Shown piece after piece: positions 34,567-43,408 of a DNA stretch of 64,000 nt. A program made the translations under genes and the position numbers. How positions within the stretch are numbered: the first letter of the stretch is position 1; each line of letters opens with the position of its first letter. The notes under the pieces were generated by a model. The model searched no databases, was not told the origin of the DNA, and saw only the letters and a list, made by a program, of their open reading frames with translations. This stretch comes from Pseudanabaena minima (GTDB taxonomy: Bacteria; Cyanobacteriota; Cyanobacteriia; Pseudanabaenales; Pseudanabaenaceae), in contig NZ_CP159508.1 in the NCBI RefSeq assembly GCF_051131155.1, forward strand, positions 3,162,001 to 3,226,000. The letters run 5' to 3'.

Positions 34567-35880
34567 ATGATTTACGAAATTTTCATGCCCGCGCTTAGCT
34601 CCACCATGACCGAAGGCAAAATCACTTCTTGGGTGAAATCGCCTGGCGACAAAGTGGAAAAAGGCGAAACTGTCGTGATTGTAGAGTCTGACAAAGCTGA
34701 TATGGATGTCGAAACCTTCTACGAAGGTTATCTTGGAGTAATTCTCACTCCCGCAGGCGAATCTGCTCCTGTTGGTTCGGCGATCGCCTATGTTGCTGAA
34801 ACCAAAGAAGAAATCGCAGAAGCCCAGAAAAAGGCTGCGAAGAAAAGTGATGGGGCTGCACCCAAAGAATCTGAAGAGCCACCTGCTAAGCTAGTTTCCG
34901 CACCCACAACTGCATCCGTCGCTTCAATCCCTGATGTGGTTGTATCCTCTCCTCGCAAATCTGCACCCGCCGCACCCTCAGGTCGTCAGATCGTTTCTCC
35001 CAGAGCTAAGCGCATTGCCAAGGATAACGGTATTGATTTAGCTAAGATTTCGGGTACTGGTCCCAATGGACGAGTTACTGCTGCTGACGTGGAAGCATTT
35101 TTAAGTCCTGCTTCTACGCCCGCGCCTGCTCCTGTAGCTCAAGTCTCATCTGCTCCTGCAAAAGTTGTTGCCCCTGCGACCGTTAAAACGGCGGCTCCCG
35201 TTGCGCTAGGAACTGCTCAAGCCTTAACAACTTTGCAAAAGGCTGTGATCAATAACATGAATCAGAGCCTCTCAGTGCCGACATTCCGTGTAGGCTACAC
35301 GATTACCACCGATGCTCTAGATGCTCTATACAAGCAAGTCAAGTCTAAGGGTGTGACTATGACCGCACTTTTGGCTAAGGCTGTAGCCGTAACTCTCCAA
35401 AAGCATCCTTTGGTAAATGCAAGTCTTAGCGATCGCGGTATTGAGTACAAGAGTAATATTAATGTTGCCGTTGCGGTGGCGATGGATGACGGTGGATTGA
35501 TTACGCCTGTGTTGAAAAATGCTGACCAAACCGATCTCTATACACTTTCCCGTGACTGGAAAGGACTAGTTGATCGCGCCCGTGCGAAGCAATTGCAACC
35601 CGATGAATATAACTCTGGCACATTCACCATTTCCAACTTGGGTATGTTTGGTGTGGATCGCTTTGATGCGATTTTGCCTCCTAATACGGGTGCAATTTTA
35701 GCGATCGGTGGTTCGCGTCCTCAAGTTGTGGCAACTAAGGATGGGGCGATCAAGGTTGCTAGCCAAATGCAAGTCAATCTTACTGCCGATCACCGTGTGA
35801 TCTATGGCGCTCATGCGGCGCAGTTCTTACAGGATCTAGCCAAGTTGATTGAAACCAATCCTCAATCTTTGACTCTGTAA
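34567..35880 (+). CDS. pdhC: Pyruvate dehydrogenase E2, dihydrolipoamide acetyltransferase
   Basis: A 437-residue E2 with one N-terminal lipoyl domain (lipoyl lysine K43 in ESDKADMDVE) and a Pro/Ala-rich linker. A peripheral-subunit-binding domain follows (SPRAKRIAKDNGIDLAKISG), then the catalytic domain ending LTADHRVIYGAHAAQFLQDL. The active-site HR motif reads DHRVIYG, the plastid/cyanobacterial variant. It transfers acetyl groups to CoA. The gene ends immediately before a MITE whose left target duplication includes the last base of the stop codon. Confidence 0.94.
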   Translation: MIYEIFMPALSSTMTEGKITSWVKSPGDKVEKGETVVIVESDKADMDVETFYEGYLGVILTPAGESAPVGSAIAYVAETKEEIAEAQKKAAKKSDGAAPKESEEPPAKLVSAPTTASVASIPDVVVSSPRKSAPAAPSGRQIVSPRAKRIAKDNGIDLAKISGTGPNGRVTAADVEAFLSPASTPAPAPVAQVSSAPAKVVAPATVKTAAPVALGTAQALTTLQKAVINNMNQSLSVPTFRVGYTITTDALDALYKQVKSKGVTMTALLAKAVAVTLQKHPLVNASLSDRGIEYKSNINVAVAVAMDDGGLITPVLKNADQTDLYTLSRDWKGLVDRARAKQLQPDEYNSGTFTISNLGMFGVDRFDAILPPNTGAILAIGGSRPQVVATKDGAIKVASQMQVNLTADHRVIYGAHAAQFLQDLAKLIETNPQSLTL

Positions 35881-35887
35881 TATTTCT

Positions 35888-35969
35888 GGTAGTGCTAAAT
35901 AGGTAAGGATGGGCGGCGCGAAGCGCCGCCCATCCTTACCATATAAATCCTTTCCTTTTTAGGACTACC
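35888..35969. mobile_element. MITE family D, copy 1
   Basis: An 82-bp element with terminal inverted repeats GGTAGTGCTAAA and TTTAGGACTACC and a central 18-bp palindrome (35902-35940) with a GAA loop. It is flanked by a perfect 8-bp direct repeat ATATTTCT (35880-35887 and 35970-35977), the signature of transposition. A near-identical copy lies at 54502-54584. Confidence 0.85.
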
Positions 35970-35986
35970 ATATTTCTAGCTATTTA

Positions 35987-36131
35987 TTAACGTCAGTTTG
36001 GCAAAAGTGGAAATCCGCATCTTGCCGTAGGGGCAGGTTTTGCTAAAATCCTTGCTGTAAGCCAATCACTGATCTACTAAACCTGCCCCTACAGAGATTT
36101 GTCAGTCAATCAGCTATCGAACTCACGTTAA
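35987..36131. repeat. Inverted-repeat element overlapping the end of a kinase gene
   Basis: The ends TTAACGTCAGTTTG and CGAACTCACGTTAA are imperfect inverted repeats. The inside has GTAGGGGCAGGTTTT paired with AAACCTGCCCCTAC. The right end supplies the last codons and stop of the minus-strand kinase. Confidence 0.5.
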
Positions 36132-37208
36132 CGAAGACCTTTGCTCCACTGGAATCTCTAGCATAAACCTAGTACCCACTCCAAGTGTAGAATCGCAGTA
36201 AAGTTTACCGTTATGTTTTTCAGTAATGATTTGATAGCTGATTGATAGACCTAAACCTGTACCTTTGCCTACAGGCTTGGTAGTAAAAAAAGGATCAAAG
36301 AGGCGTGATCTGACGGATTCTGGTATACCTGCCCCATTATCTGCAAAAGTGATGTTGATGTAATTGTGATTATCAACCGTTGTCTTAATTTCAATTATGT
36401 TTGGATCAGCCTCAATCTCTTGATATGTCCGTGATTGGCTTGAATCTTCTAAGGCATCAATGGCATTACTCAAAAGATTCATAAAAACTTGATTCATTTG
36501 TCCTGCATAGCATTCTACCAACGGTAAATTACCATAAGCCTTGATGACTTGAATTTCTGGACGATGTGAATTAGCCTGTAAGCGATGTTGCAAAATTAGT
36601 ATGGTATTGTCAATTCCTTCATGGATATTCACTGCTTTAAATTCTGCTTCGTCCAACCGCGAGAAATTCCTTAATGAGAGGACAATTTCTCGAATGCGAT
36701 CGCTACCTATTTGCATCGATTTGAGAATCTTGGTCATATCTTCTCTTAAAAAGAGAAGATCAATCTCTTCCATTAAATCTTGTAAGTTTTGAGGTGGATT
36801 GGGAACATAATCTTGATAGGCTTCAACTAGTCTTAAGAGATCCTGAGTATAGACTTTAATGTAGTTTAAGTTGCCATGAATAAAACTGACAGGATTATTG
36901 ATTTCATGAGCAATTCCAGCTACCAGTACCCCCAAAGCGGACATTTTCTCAGCTTCAATTAGTTTGACATGCAACTGCTTGAGATCCCTTAGTGCTATCT
37001 CTAGTTCATGGGTGCGCTTTTCTAATGCTCTTTCTGACAGTTCAAAATCACGAATTACCTGTTTGAGTACACGTTCACGTTCTTCGCTGGATGCTTCTAA
37101 TTGTCGGCGATCTGCTTCTGAGCGTTCTAGCTTTTTGGTAAGAACTCGCACCTGCTTCTCTAAATCCTGTAATCTTTTCTCATCAGCAGTGATTTCCATA
37201 GTTTGCAT
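36123..37208 (-). CDS. Sensor histidine kinase partnered with FIST protein
   Basis: A 361-residue kinase with no input domain: residues 1-85 are a coiled coil. The transmitter has H-box LVAGIAHEINNPVSFIHG, N-box QVFMNLLSNAIDAL, and G-boxes ADNGAGIP and GKGTGLGLSISY. It lies 10 bp downstream of the FIST-domain gene, so the FIST protein is the probable sensor. The last few codons lie inside a repeat element, so the natural C-terminus may have been altered. Confidence 0.88.
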   Translation of the reverse strand: MQTMEITADEKRLQDLEKQVRVLTKKLERSEADRRQLEASSEERERVLKQVIRDFELSERALEKRTHELEIALRDLKQLHVKLIEAEKMSALGVLVAGIAHEINNPVSFIHGNLNYIKVYTQDLLRLVEAYQDYVPNPPQNLQDLMEEIDLLFLREDMTKILKSMQIGSDRIREIVLSLRNFSRLDEAEFKAVNIHEGIDNTILILQHRLQANSHRPEIQVIKAYGNLPLVECYAGQMNQVFMNLLSNAIDALEDSSQSRTYQEIEADPNIIEIKTTVDNHNYINITFADNGAGIPESVRSRLFDPFFTTKPVGKGTGLGLSISYQIITEKHNGKLYCDSTLGVGTRFMLEIPVEQRSSLT

Positions 37209-37218
37209 ATTTCATCTA

Positions 37219-38385
37219 CTATGCAGTACCTAAAAGTAAGGTAACAAAGGTTTCTTGGTGATAATAATTACAACCCTGTGCTTGAAGAGGTGCAAATTCA
37301 CCATAGGTATAAAAGCCAGCGATAGGCATCATCTTTGGCAGTGAGTTTTTAACCAAATCATATTCCTCTTTAGCGCGTGTCCCTAATAACCAACGTCGGC
37401 AGCAGCAAGAAAATATTAGCACTGCTTCTGGCTCGCTACCAGGATAATCTGCTAAAGCCATTTTGAAAGAGCTTGCAGAAGCCTCGATCACTTGATCTCG
37501 ACTAATCTCTGCTAGTTGCACGGTTGCACCTTGGGGTATATTGCCCAAAAAGTTAATGCTACCTGCTTCTAAATCATAGGTATTCGGCACTCGTAGGTAA
37601 CATCGATCGCTATCCCCTTCATAGACATAGAGTGGATGCTCTGCGGTAGGTTGGCGATCGCCCAAGTATTTTTGATAGAATTCCAGTGCAGACTGTCCAT
37701 TTACCTCATATAGAACAGTGTCTTGCGCTTTGGTTACAGTACTTTTATAGCCCATTGGCTGCCAACCGCAACCAACACCATGAGAGATATATAGGTCTCC
37801 AGAAAAAAGCAGAATAGGTAAGGCATCGGTAAATACTTCTGTACCAAAGAACTGGTAAGTTTGTTTAAATCTGAATTGATCTCCTGCGGTTCCTCCAACA
37901 ATAGGAACGTTACCCCCTAAAGCTGACTCTAATCCTTTGAGAATTTGTTCACCACTGGTGGTTGAACCTCGACTGGTATAACTTGCTGGGACTGTAATAC
38001 AAAGTTTTGTTGGGGCATGATTTTTGTCAGTTGCTTGCTGTACAGCTTGGTAAGCTGCGGTGATTGCGTCTTTTTCTGTATGATGCCCCACTCCCGCAAA
38101 GATTTCCACAGTATCTGAACAAAATAACGTCAGAATCAAAGAATCTTGTTGAAATCCCATGATTGAAGACATTTCTCCATCAGTGGTACAACCAACTAAT
38201 TGTAAATTTGGAAAGGTTTGATTAATCTGTTGCAAAATTGAAGCATGGTCAAAATCTATGGCAGCAAATAATAGACCTGCTTTAGGTAGCATTCCTGCTA
38301 ACTCTTGGATACATTGCTCTAGTACTTCTGTAATTGCTCCTTGAGAATCAGGATCATCACTGTGACCAACAACTATTTTGAGCAT
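37219..38385 (-). CDS. FIST domain sensor protein
   Basis: A 388-residue protein with FIST_N (about 20-220; GLLFAAIDFDHASILQQI, LVGCTTDGEMSSIMGFQQDS) and FIST_C (about 225-370; ending IAGFYTYGEFAPLQ). FIST domains are thought to sense small ligands such as amino acids. It is the first gene of a two-gene operon with the kinase at 36123-37208, which suggests a ligand-controlled two-component input. ATG start. Confidence 0.88.
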   Translation of the reverse strand: MLKIVVGHSDDPDSQGAITEVLEQCIQELAGMLPKAGLLFAAIDFDHASILQQINQTFPNLQLVGCTTDGEMSSIMGFQQDSLILTLFCSDTVEIFAGVGHHTEKDAITAAYQAVQQATDKNHAPTKLCITVPASYTSRGSTTSGEQILKGLESALGGNVPIVGGTAGDQFRFKQTYQFFGTEVFTDALPILLFSGDLYISHGVGCGWQPMGYKSTVTKAQDTVLYEVNGQSALEFYQKYLGDRQPTAEHPLYVYEGDSDRCYLRVPNTYDLEAGSINFLGNIPQGATVQLAEISRDQVIEASASSFKMALADYPGSEPEAVLIFSCCCRRWLLGTRAKEEYDLVKNSLPKMMPIAGFYTYGEFAPLQAQGCNYYHQETFVTLLLGTA

Positions 38386-38707
38386 TTATTATTCCCCCTG
38401 CGTATAGACAAATATAGACAAATATTATTTACAGCGTTAGTGATCAAGATGGTAGATTTTAGAGGATAAGAATGGACAGTGCTTTGCGGCGCTTATCCTT
38501 TCTAGATTACAACCAAAATTGCTAACAGGAGCATCTTAAGTAGGTACTACTTATAAATGCTTAATAAACATGAGAGGTAACATTTGAGTTTAACTGTATC
38601 AGCTACTCTAAGCGGTTAAACTAGAAGTCGTTTCATGTTGGTTCCAACGACTTGTTCTACCTGCAACGTTTCGTAATTTTATTATATTCAGAATGATCGC
38701 TATAAAA

Positions 38708-38767
38708 ACAGAACCAGCTAAAGCCCAAATTTAGTTTGATGAGGAGTTTGCTGTTAATGGCGATCGC
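38708..38767 (+). pseudogene. Remnant of a Uma2-family N-terminus
   Basis: Twenty codons read TEPAKAQI, a stop, then FDEEFAVNGDR, clearly similar to the start of the intact Uma2 gene at 42046 (AKAKIWTDEEFMALPDLGDR). It has no start codon or continuation. It lies in the 38.4-39.4 kb gap, which otherwise holds only the small RHH gene, a 53-bp direct repeat and a hairpin. Confidence 0.5.
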
Positions 38768-38777
38768 TCTTGAGATT

Positions 38778-38830
38778 ATTTTGGTAAAAAGAAAGTTTTC
38801 CTAGAGGCTAGACATTTACGCGGCGATCGC
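38778..38830. repeat. 53-bp direct repeat, copy 1
   Basis: ATTTTGGTAAAAAG...GACATTTACGCGGCGATCGC. The second copy at 39227-39279 is the same length with about five differences. The pair flanks the RHH gene. Confidence 0.6.
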
Positions 38831-38946
38831 ACTAAGCTTTCCACAACCCAAGGATCGCTTTAGATTGTTTATTGGTGATCGCTCCAAACTAAACTGGCGA
38901 TCGCACATTTATTGATCATCTACAAAATTAGAAATCTAGGTTGGAA

Positions 38947-38981
38947 AAATGGTGTCAAGGACTATTCTCATGACACCATTT
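38947..38981. terminator. Inverted repeat downstream of the small RHH gene
   Basis: AAATGGTGTCA and TGACACCATTT around a 13-base loop. It is suitably placed as terminator of the minus-strand RHH gene. Confidence 0.5.
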
Positions 38982-39054
38982 CAAAGATATCTTTGTCTGT
39001 GAAACCACCTTGTAGATCAGTTTTGTTAAGCATTTTTTTGCGTAGCGATCGAGA

Positions 39055-39186
39055 TTAACGTACTAGCAAATATTCACGAACTGCACGTTCGATAAGTTCT
39101 GTTGATGAAATTGCTTCAATTTTTGATCGCAATTCGAGTGAGGCTTTTACATCTACTGGCAGATTTATGGTTATTGCTTCTTGCAT
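39055..39186 (-). CDS. Small ribbon-helix-helix (CopG-like) protein
   Basis: A 43-residue ORF, MQEAITINLPVDVKASLELR then ...ELIERAVREYLLVR. It shows the RHH arrangement: a short beta strand (AITINLP), a first helix, a turn and a second amphipathic helix. Such proteins are DNA-binding antitoxins or plasmid-copy regulators. No toxin gene adjoins it, and the surrounding DNA is degenerate, so it may be an orphan antitoxin. Confidence 0.6.
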   Translation of the reverse strand: MQEAITINLPVDVKASLELRSKIEAISSTELIERAVREYLLVR

Positions 39187-39226
39187 AGAGCATTAGGGAC
39201 AAAGTAAAAAAGCATTGCTTGTGAGT

Positions 39227-39279
39227 ATTTTAGCAAAAAGCAAGTTTTCTTAGAGACTAGACATTTACGCGGCGATCGC
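39227..39279. repeat. 53-bp direct repeat, copy 2
   Basis: The counterpart of 38778-38830. Both copies end in ACATTTACGCGGCGATCGC. Confidence 0.6.
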
Positions 39280-39406
39280 TTGGTACTCAAGACAGTATCT
39301 ACAAGTGATTGGTGATATTTTTCTGTGGCGATCGCTTTATATACCCTTATTTTTTGTATATTGGCGTTAGTAATTGTTAGTAAGCCACATTTCGGAACGT
39401 AAAACC

Positions 39407-39766
39407 ATGACTCGAACTACTCCTAAAGGCATTTGGATTATTACTGATGAAACTGTAGAGGTTGTGGAGGGTAAAGGTGGGGTAGATATTGGTGCGGACT
39501 ATGGTGATTCGCCGAGTGACGATCGCAGTGGTCGTAAGCGATCGCATATTAGCGCTGAAGATTTAAAACAGAATATTGGTGAATTTATTGAGGTGGTGGA
39601 AGAGTCATTTGATCGGGCTGAAAGTTCAAAGTCGAAGCTGCAACTGGAGGAAATCGAGCTATCTGTAGAAATCAGTGGTAGTGGCAAGGTAAGCTTGTTA
39701 GGTTTTGGTGGCGATGCGTCGGCTAAGGGTGCTGTCAAACTCAAGTTCACACGAAAAGATGGCTAA
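39407..39766 (+). CDS. Trypco1 / CU044_2847 family protein
   Basis: A 119-residue protein. The C-terminal pattern LEEIELSVEISGSGKVSLLG then GGDASAKGAVKLKF matches the trypsin-co-occurring domain 1 (CU044_2847 family). The N-terminus is an acidic linker. The domain is known from bacterial conflict systems, where it accompanies trypsin-like or caspase-like proteases. The ATG at 39407 is used; an upstream in-frame start adds only a low-complexity lead. Its end overlaps the caspase gene start by 8 bp, so the two are translationally coupled. Confidence 0.78.
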   Translation: MTRTTPKGIWIITDETVEVVEGKGGVDIGADYGDSPSDDRSGRKRSHISAEDLKQNIGEFIEVVEESFDRAESSKSKLQLEEIELSVEISGSGKVSLLGFGGDASAKGAVKLKFTRKDG

Positions 39767-41591
39767 GAATTGGGCGATTTGCATCGGTATAAATGAATAT
39801 CACAATCTGCCATCTCTGAATTTTGCGGTGCGAGATGCCGAAAAGATGCGGGATTGGTTTGTGGATGAGGCGGGGTTTGAGAAGGATCATGTTTATCTCT
39901 TTACCGATAACTCGCCACCGATCGCTGATATGAGTAAGCCCTATCCGTCGCAACCAACCTACGCGACGCTCCTCCGCTTTTTGGAGAATCGCTTTAAGAA
40001 ACGATTTCTAGAAGCGGGTGATAATTTATGGTTCTTTTTTAGCGGGCATGGGTTGCGTCATTCTGAACGCGATTATTTGATGCTGACAGATAGTAGTGCT
40101 AGTGAGAGGTTAATCGAGAGGACTGCTATTCCTTTGATTTATGTAACTGAGCGTTTGCGGCTTTGTGGGGCGGACAATGTGGTGATCGTGCAGGATGCTT
40201 GTCGCAATGAGTTAAAGGACAAAGGAGTGGGTATTGGTGAAGAACATCAGGCTGGGGTGATTACTTTTGCTTCATGTAGCCCTGCGGAAAGATCCTATGA
40301 AATTGAGTCACTACAACAGGGGGCATTTACCTATGCATTATTAGAGGCTTTGCGTTTAGAAGGTGAAGGGAATTGTGCGACGGTCGAACGGCTGTATCAG
40401 AGGTTGCGCTATCGGGTTGCGGAAATCAATCAACTGCATAAAAAGCCTCGTCAGACTCCCTATGCGATCGTGGAGCCAGCGACGAAATATCATTTAATTC
40501 TATTACCGAAACAGGCGACGCTTCGGGATATTGATGCGTTGAAGATGGATGCTCAGGAGGCTGAGCTAGAGAGAGATTTACAGCTAGCCGAGCAAATCTG
40601 GACAAGGGTTTTAGCGGTTTCGCCTGCGGATAATCAAGCTCTAAAGGCGCTGAAAAGGATTTGGGGACAGTCACCATCTCCAAGCAAATCGCAACAAGCA
40701 TTGTATCAATCACAATCGTCAAGCAAATCAGTCGCATTGCCGACCTTTGAATTTGAGGTGGTGAGTGTTAATGCGAAGGGGAAGGAAGTTAAGCGAGAAA
40801 AAAGATGGGCTAAATATATTGCTGAAAATCTGGGTGATGGCGTAACTCTAGAAATGGTGTCGATTCCTGCGGGTAGCTTTATGATGGGTTCGCCCGAAAC
40901 TGAGAAGAATAGTTTTAATAGGGAACGTCCGCAACATCGAGTCAATATTACCGAATTTTTTATGGGTAAATACCAAGTCACACAGGCACAGTGGCGACAA
41001 GTGGCAGCATTGCCGCAAGTAAAAACTGAACTCAATCCCGATCCTTCAGATTTCAAAGGTGATAATCGACCTGTGGAGAGTGTATCGTGGCTAGAGGCTA
41101 TGGAATTCTGTGCGCGGCTATCTAAATATTCAGAATGTGAATACAGGCTACCGAGTGAGGCTGAATGGGAATATGCCTGTCGTGCTGGTACAACAACGCC
41201 GTTTCATTTTGGCGAGACAATTACGCCCGAATTGGTTAACTATAACGGCAATCATCCTTACGGTGATGCGCTCAAAGGGGAATATCGAGCACAAACAACG
41301 GATGTTGGTAGTTTTAATCTAGCAAATGCTTTTGGTTTATACGATATGCATGGAAATGTATGGGAATGGTGTGCCGATGATTGGCATGATAATTATGAAG
41401 GAGCGCCAACCGATTTATCCATCTGGATAGATGTTGTTAAAGATTATGGAGAACTCAAAACGAAAAAGCCGTTGCGCGGTGGTTCGTGGTTCTATGATTC
41501 TCAGGATTGTCGGTCTGCGTTTCGCTTCAACGACATCGTTCGCAATCAGGACGGCAACTACGGTTTTCGGGTTGTGTGTGTTGTGCGATGA
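39759..41591 (+). CDS. Caspase-like protease (orthocaspase) fused to a formylglycine-synthase-like domain
   Basis: A 610-residue fusion. The N-terminal C14 peptidase domain starts NWAICIGINEYHNLP, with catalytic H97 in FFFSGHG and C148 in VQDACRN. A helical linker follows (about 250-345). The C-terminal SUMF1/FGE-like domain runs from about 350 to 610 (VSIPAGSFMMGSPETE, RLPSEAEWEYACRAGTTTPF, GLYDMHGNVWEWCADDW, LRGGSWFYDSQDCRSAFR). The FGE part lacks the usual paired active-site cysteines, so it is more likely a binding or recognition module. It is co-encoded with Trypco1. A programmed-death or immune role is inferred from known domain associations. Confidence 0.88.
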   Translation: MAKNWAICIGINEYHNLPSLNFAVRDAEKMRDWFVDEAGFEKDHVYLFTDNSPPIADMSKPYPSQPTYATLLRFLENRFKKRFLEAGDNLWFFFSGHGLRHSERDYLMLTDSSASERLIERTAIPLIYVTERLRLCGADNVVIVQDACRNELKDKGVGIGEEHQAGVITFASCSPAERSYEIESLQQGAFTYALLEALRLEGEGNCATVERLYQRLRYRVAEINQLHKKPRQTPYAIVEPATKYHLILLPKQATLRDIDALKMDAQEAELERDLQLAEQIWTRVLAVSPADNQALKALKRIWGQSPSPSKSQQALYQSQSSSKSVALPTFEFEVVSVNAKGKEVKREKRWAKYIAENLGDGVTLEMVSIPAGSFMMGSPETEKNSFNRERPQHRVNITEFFMGKYQVTQAQWRQVAALPQVKTELNPDPSDFKGDNRPVESVSWLEAMEFCARLSKYSECEYRLPSEAEWEYACRAGTTTPFHFGETITPELVNYNGNHPYGDALKGEYRAQTTDVGSFNLANAFGLYDMHGNVWEWCADDWHDNYEGAPTDLSIWIDVVKDYGELKTKKPLRGGSWFYDSQDCRSAFRFNDIVRNQDGNYGFRVVCVVR

Positions 41592-41791
41592 GGACTTCCT
41601 TCTCTATTCTTTTGCCTCAAATCTTTGCACTTCTTCGTATTTCTTTACACTTCTTTCTTCCTCCCTCACCGTCAGGCGATCAAATTTTTTTGAGATTGCC
41701 TTTCCAATTACACTTTTATCACATCCACTAATACCAACTTTATGATTTCATGGTAACATTAAATTGAATGCAAATTTAGTGCAGTAGCCCT

Positions 41792-42004
41792 ATGATTGAC
41801 CTCAGCCAAGACATTCAACCCCTATCTACCTTCAAGCGAAATACCAATGAACTCATCACCCAGATGAGAAATACTGGACATCCCATAGTATTAACCATCA
41901 ATGGCAAAGCAGAATTAGTCGTACAAGATGCAGCGTCCTATCAACAGTTGCTCAATAGAATTGAAGAACTAAAAGCTATTGTTGGAGTAGAAAAAGGATT
42001 ATAA
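41792..42004 (+). CDS. Phd/YefM family antitoxin
   Basis: A 70-residue protein with the Phd/YefM N-terminal DNA-binding pattern (IQPLSTFKRNTNELITQM, then GHPIVLTINGKAELVVQDA). The usual toxin (RelE/Doc) gene does not follow. The next gene, 41 bp downstream, encodes a Uma2 protein. It is an orphan antitoxin or regulator. Confidence 0.82.
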   Translation: MIDLSQDIQPLSTFKRNTNELITQMRNTGHPIVLTINGKAELVVQDAASYQQLLNRIEELKAIVGVEKGL

Positions 42005-42045
42005 GGCTTGGCATAGGTTCACACTAGATAAAAGAAATTAAAGCC

Positions 42046-42627
42046 ATGACGATCGCCACAGAAAAAACTCAAGCTAAAGCCAAAATTTGGACTGATGAAG
42101 AGTTCATGGCTTTGCCCGATCTCGGTGATCGCTACGAAATTATTGATGGGGAGTTGGTAACTTTGGGTAACTCTGGCATGGAGCATGGGAATATCGGCAT
42201 ATTCCTTGGCGGCTTAATCGAAATTTTTGTCAGACAGCACCGTCTTGGTGTTACCTGCGACTCAAGTACCGCTTTTAAAATGAAAGGTGGTAACAAGCGA
42301 TCGCCTGATATTTCCTTTGTAAGCAAAGAACGTCTAACGGGTCTGAAACGCTTGCCCCAAGGATTTTTTGACGGTGTGCCAGATTTAGTAGTGGAAATTA
42401 TTTCCCCCGAAAATACCTTTGAAGAAATTCATACCAAGGTTGAAGAATATTTTGCAAGCGGAACGCGATTGCTATGGATCATCCATCCCGATGAAAAATT
42501 TGTGCTGGTTTACCATAGTCCCCAACCTGATCGCCTACTGCGTGGTGATGACATTTTGGATGGCGAAGACGTAATTCCTAATTTCAAGGTTGCTCTCAGT
42601 GATTTATTTAGAACCCTAGATTTTTAA
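42046..42627 (+). CDS. Uma2 family endonuclease-like protein
   Basis: A 193-residue DUF820 protein with the PD-(D/E)XK core: PDISFVSKER, PDLVVEIISPENTFEEIHTK and LWIIHPDEKFVLVY. D, E and K positions are all present, so it may be catalytically competent. The family is greatly expanded in cyanobacteria with no settled function. It is followed 25 bp later by a second Uma2 gene. Confidence 0.85.
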   Translation: MTIATEKTQAKAKIWTDEEFMALPDLGDRYEIIDGELVTLGNSGMEHGNIGIFLGGLIEIFVRQHRLGVTCDSSTAFKMKGGNKRSPDISFVSKERLTGLKRLPQGFFDGVPDLVVEIISPENTFEEIHTKVEEYFASGTRLLWIIHPDEKFVLVYHSPQPDRLLRGDDILDGEDVIPNFKVALSDLFRTLDF

Positions 42628-42652
42628 CATCGAATTTTCGAGGTGAGTCGTC

Positions 42653-43333
42653 ATGATTGCCATCCCTAAGTCTCTTGAAATAACAACAACTCACACTGAG
42701 CAATCTCGACCTATTGCCGAACAAAGAATCTGGCTCGAAAACATCAGTTGGCAAACCTTTGAGCGATTGCTGGAAGATATAGGCGATCGCCGCAGCACTT
42801 TATTTCATTACATCAATGGAAACTTAGAAATTATGTCGCCAATGGCGCTCCATGAGCGCAGCAATCGATTTATTGATGATTTAATTCGGGTGCTGTCCGA
42901 TGAGCTAGAAATAGATTTATGTAAATGCGGCTCATTATTGATGCGGATTCCTGAACTCAAGATTGGTGCAGAACCAGACTCTTGCTATTACATTCAAAAT
43001 GAGCCAAAAATTCGCAATCAAAATGTAATTACGATGGAGCAAGATCCGCCCCCCGATCTCGTTTTAGAAGTTGATATTACTAACCCTAGCGATCGCCGTT
43101 TACCGATCTATGCTCAACTGCAAGTCCCTGAAATTTGGATCTACAACGGCTATAGCTTAGATTTTCTAGGCTTAGAGAATGGCGAATATCGCAAAATAGA
43201 ACATAGCTTGTCTTTTCCTAACTTACCTGCGGCGACTGTGGTGGAGTTTGTGCAGAAGCGATTTGAACTAGGCGATCGCCAAACCCTCAAGGAATTTCGG
43301 CAATGGGTAAGCGACAATCTTAAAAAAAGCTAG
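42653..43333 (+). CDS. Uma2 family endonuclease-like protein
   Basis: A 226-residue DUF820 paralogue of another subgroup: FERLLEDIGDRRSTLFHYI, LEIMSPMALHE, PDLVLEVDITNPSDRRLPIY, VPEIWIYNG. It is tandem with the gene at 42046, but the sequence has diverged strongly, so this is not a recent duplication. Confidence 0.83.
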   Translation: MIAIPKSLEITTTHTEQSRPIAEQRIWLENISWQTFERLLEDIGDRRSTLFHYINGNLEIMSPMALHERSNRFIDDLIRVLSDELEIDLCKCGSLLMRIPELKIGAEPDSCYYIQNEPKIRNQNVITMEQDPPPDLVLEVDITNPSDRRLPIYAQLQVPEIWIYNGYSLDFLGLENGEYRKIEHSLSFPNLPAATVVEFVQKRFELGDRQTLKEFRQWVSDNLKKS

Positions 43334-43408
43334 AGGCTAAGCTCGCTTGGTTAAAAAAGCCTGTTAGTATATTAAGTAATAAAAATTAATATAACTTTTT
43401 AAGATACT

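Noticed and set aside
38386..39054. Toxin gene downstream of the RHH antitoxin
   Set aside because: All frames are broken by stops; only a Uma2 remnant is recognisable.
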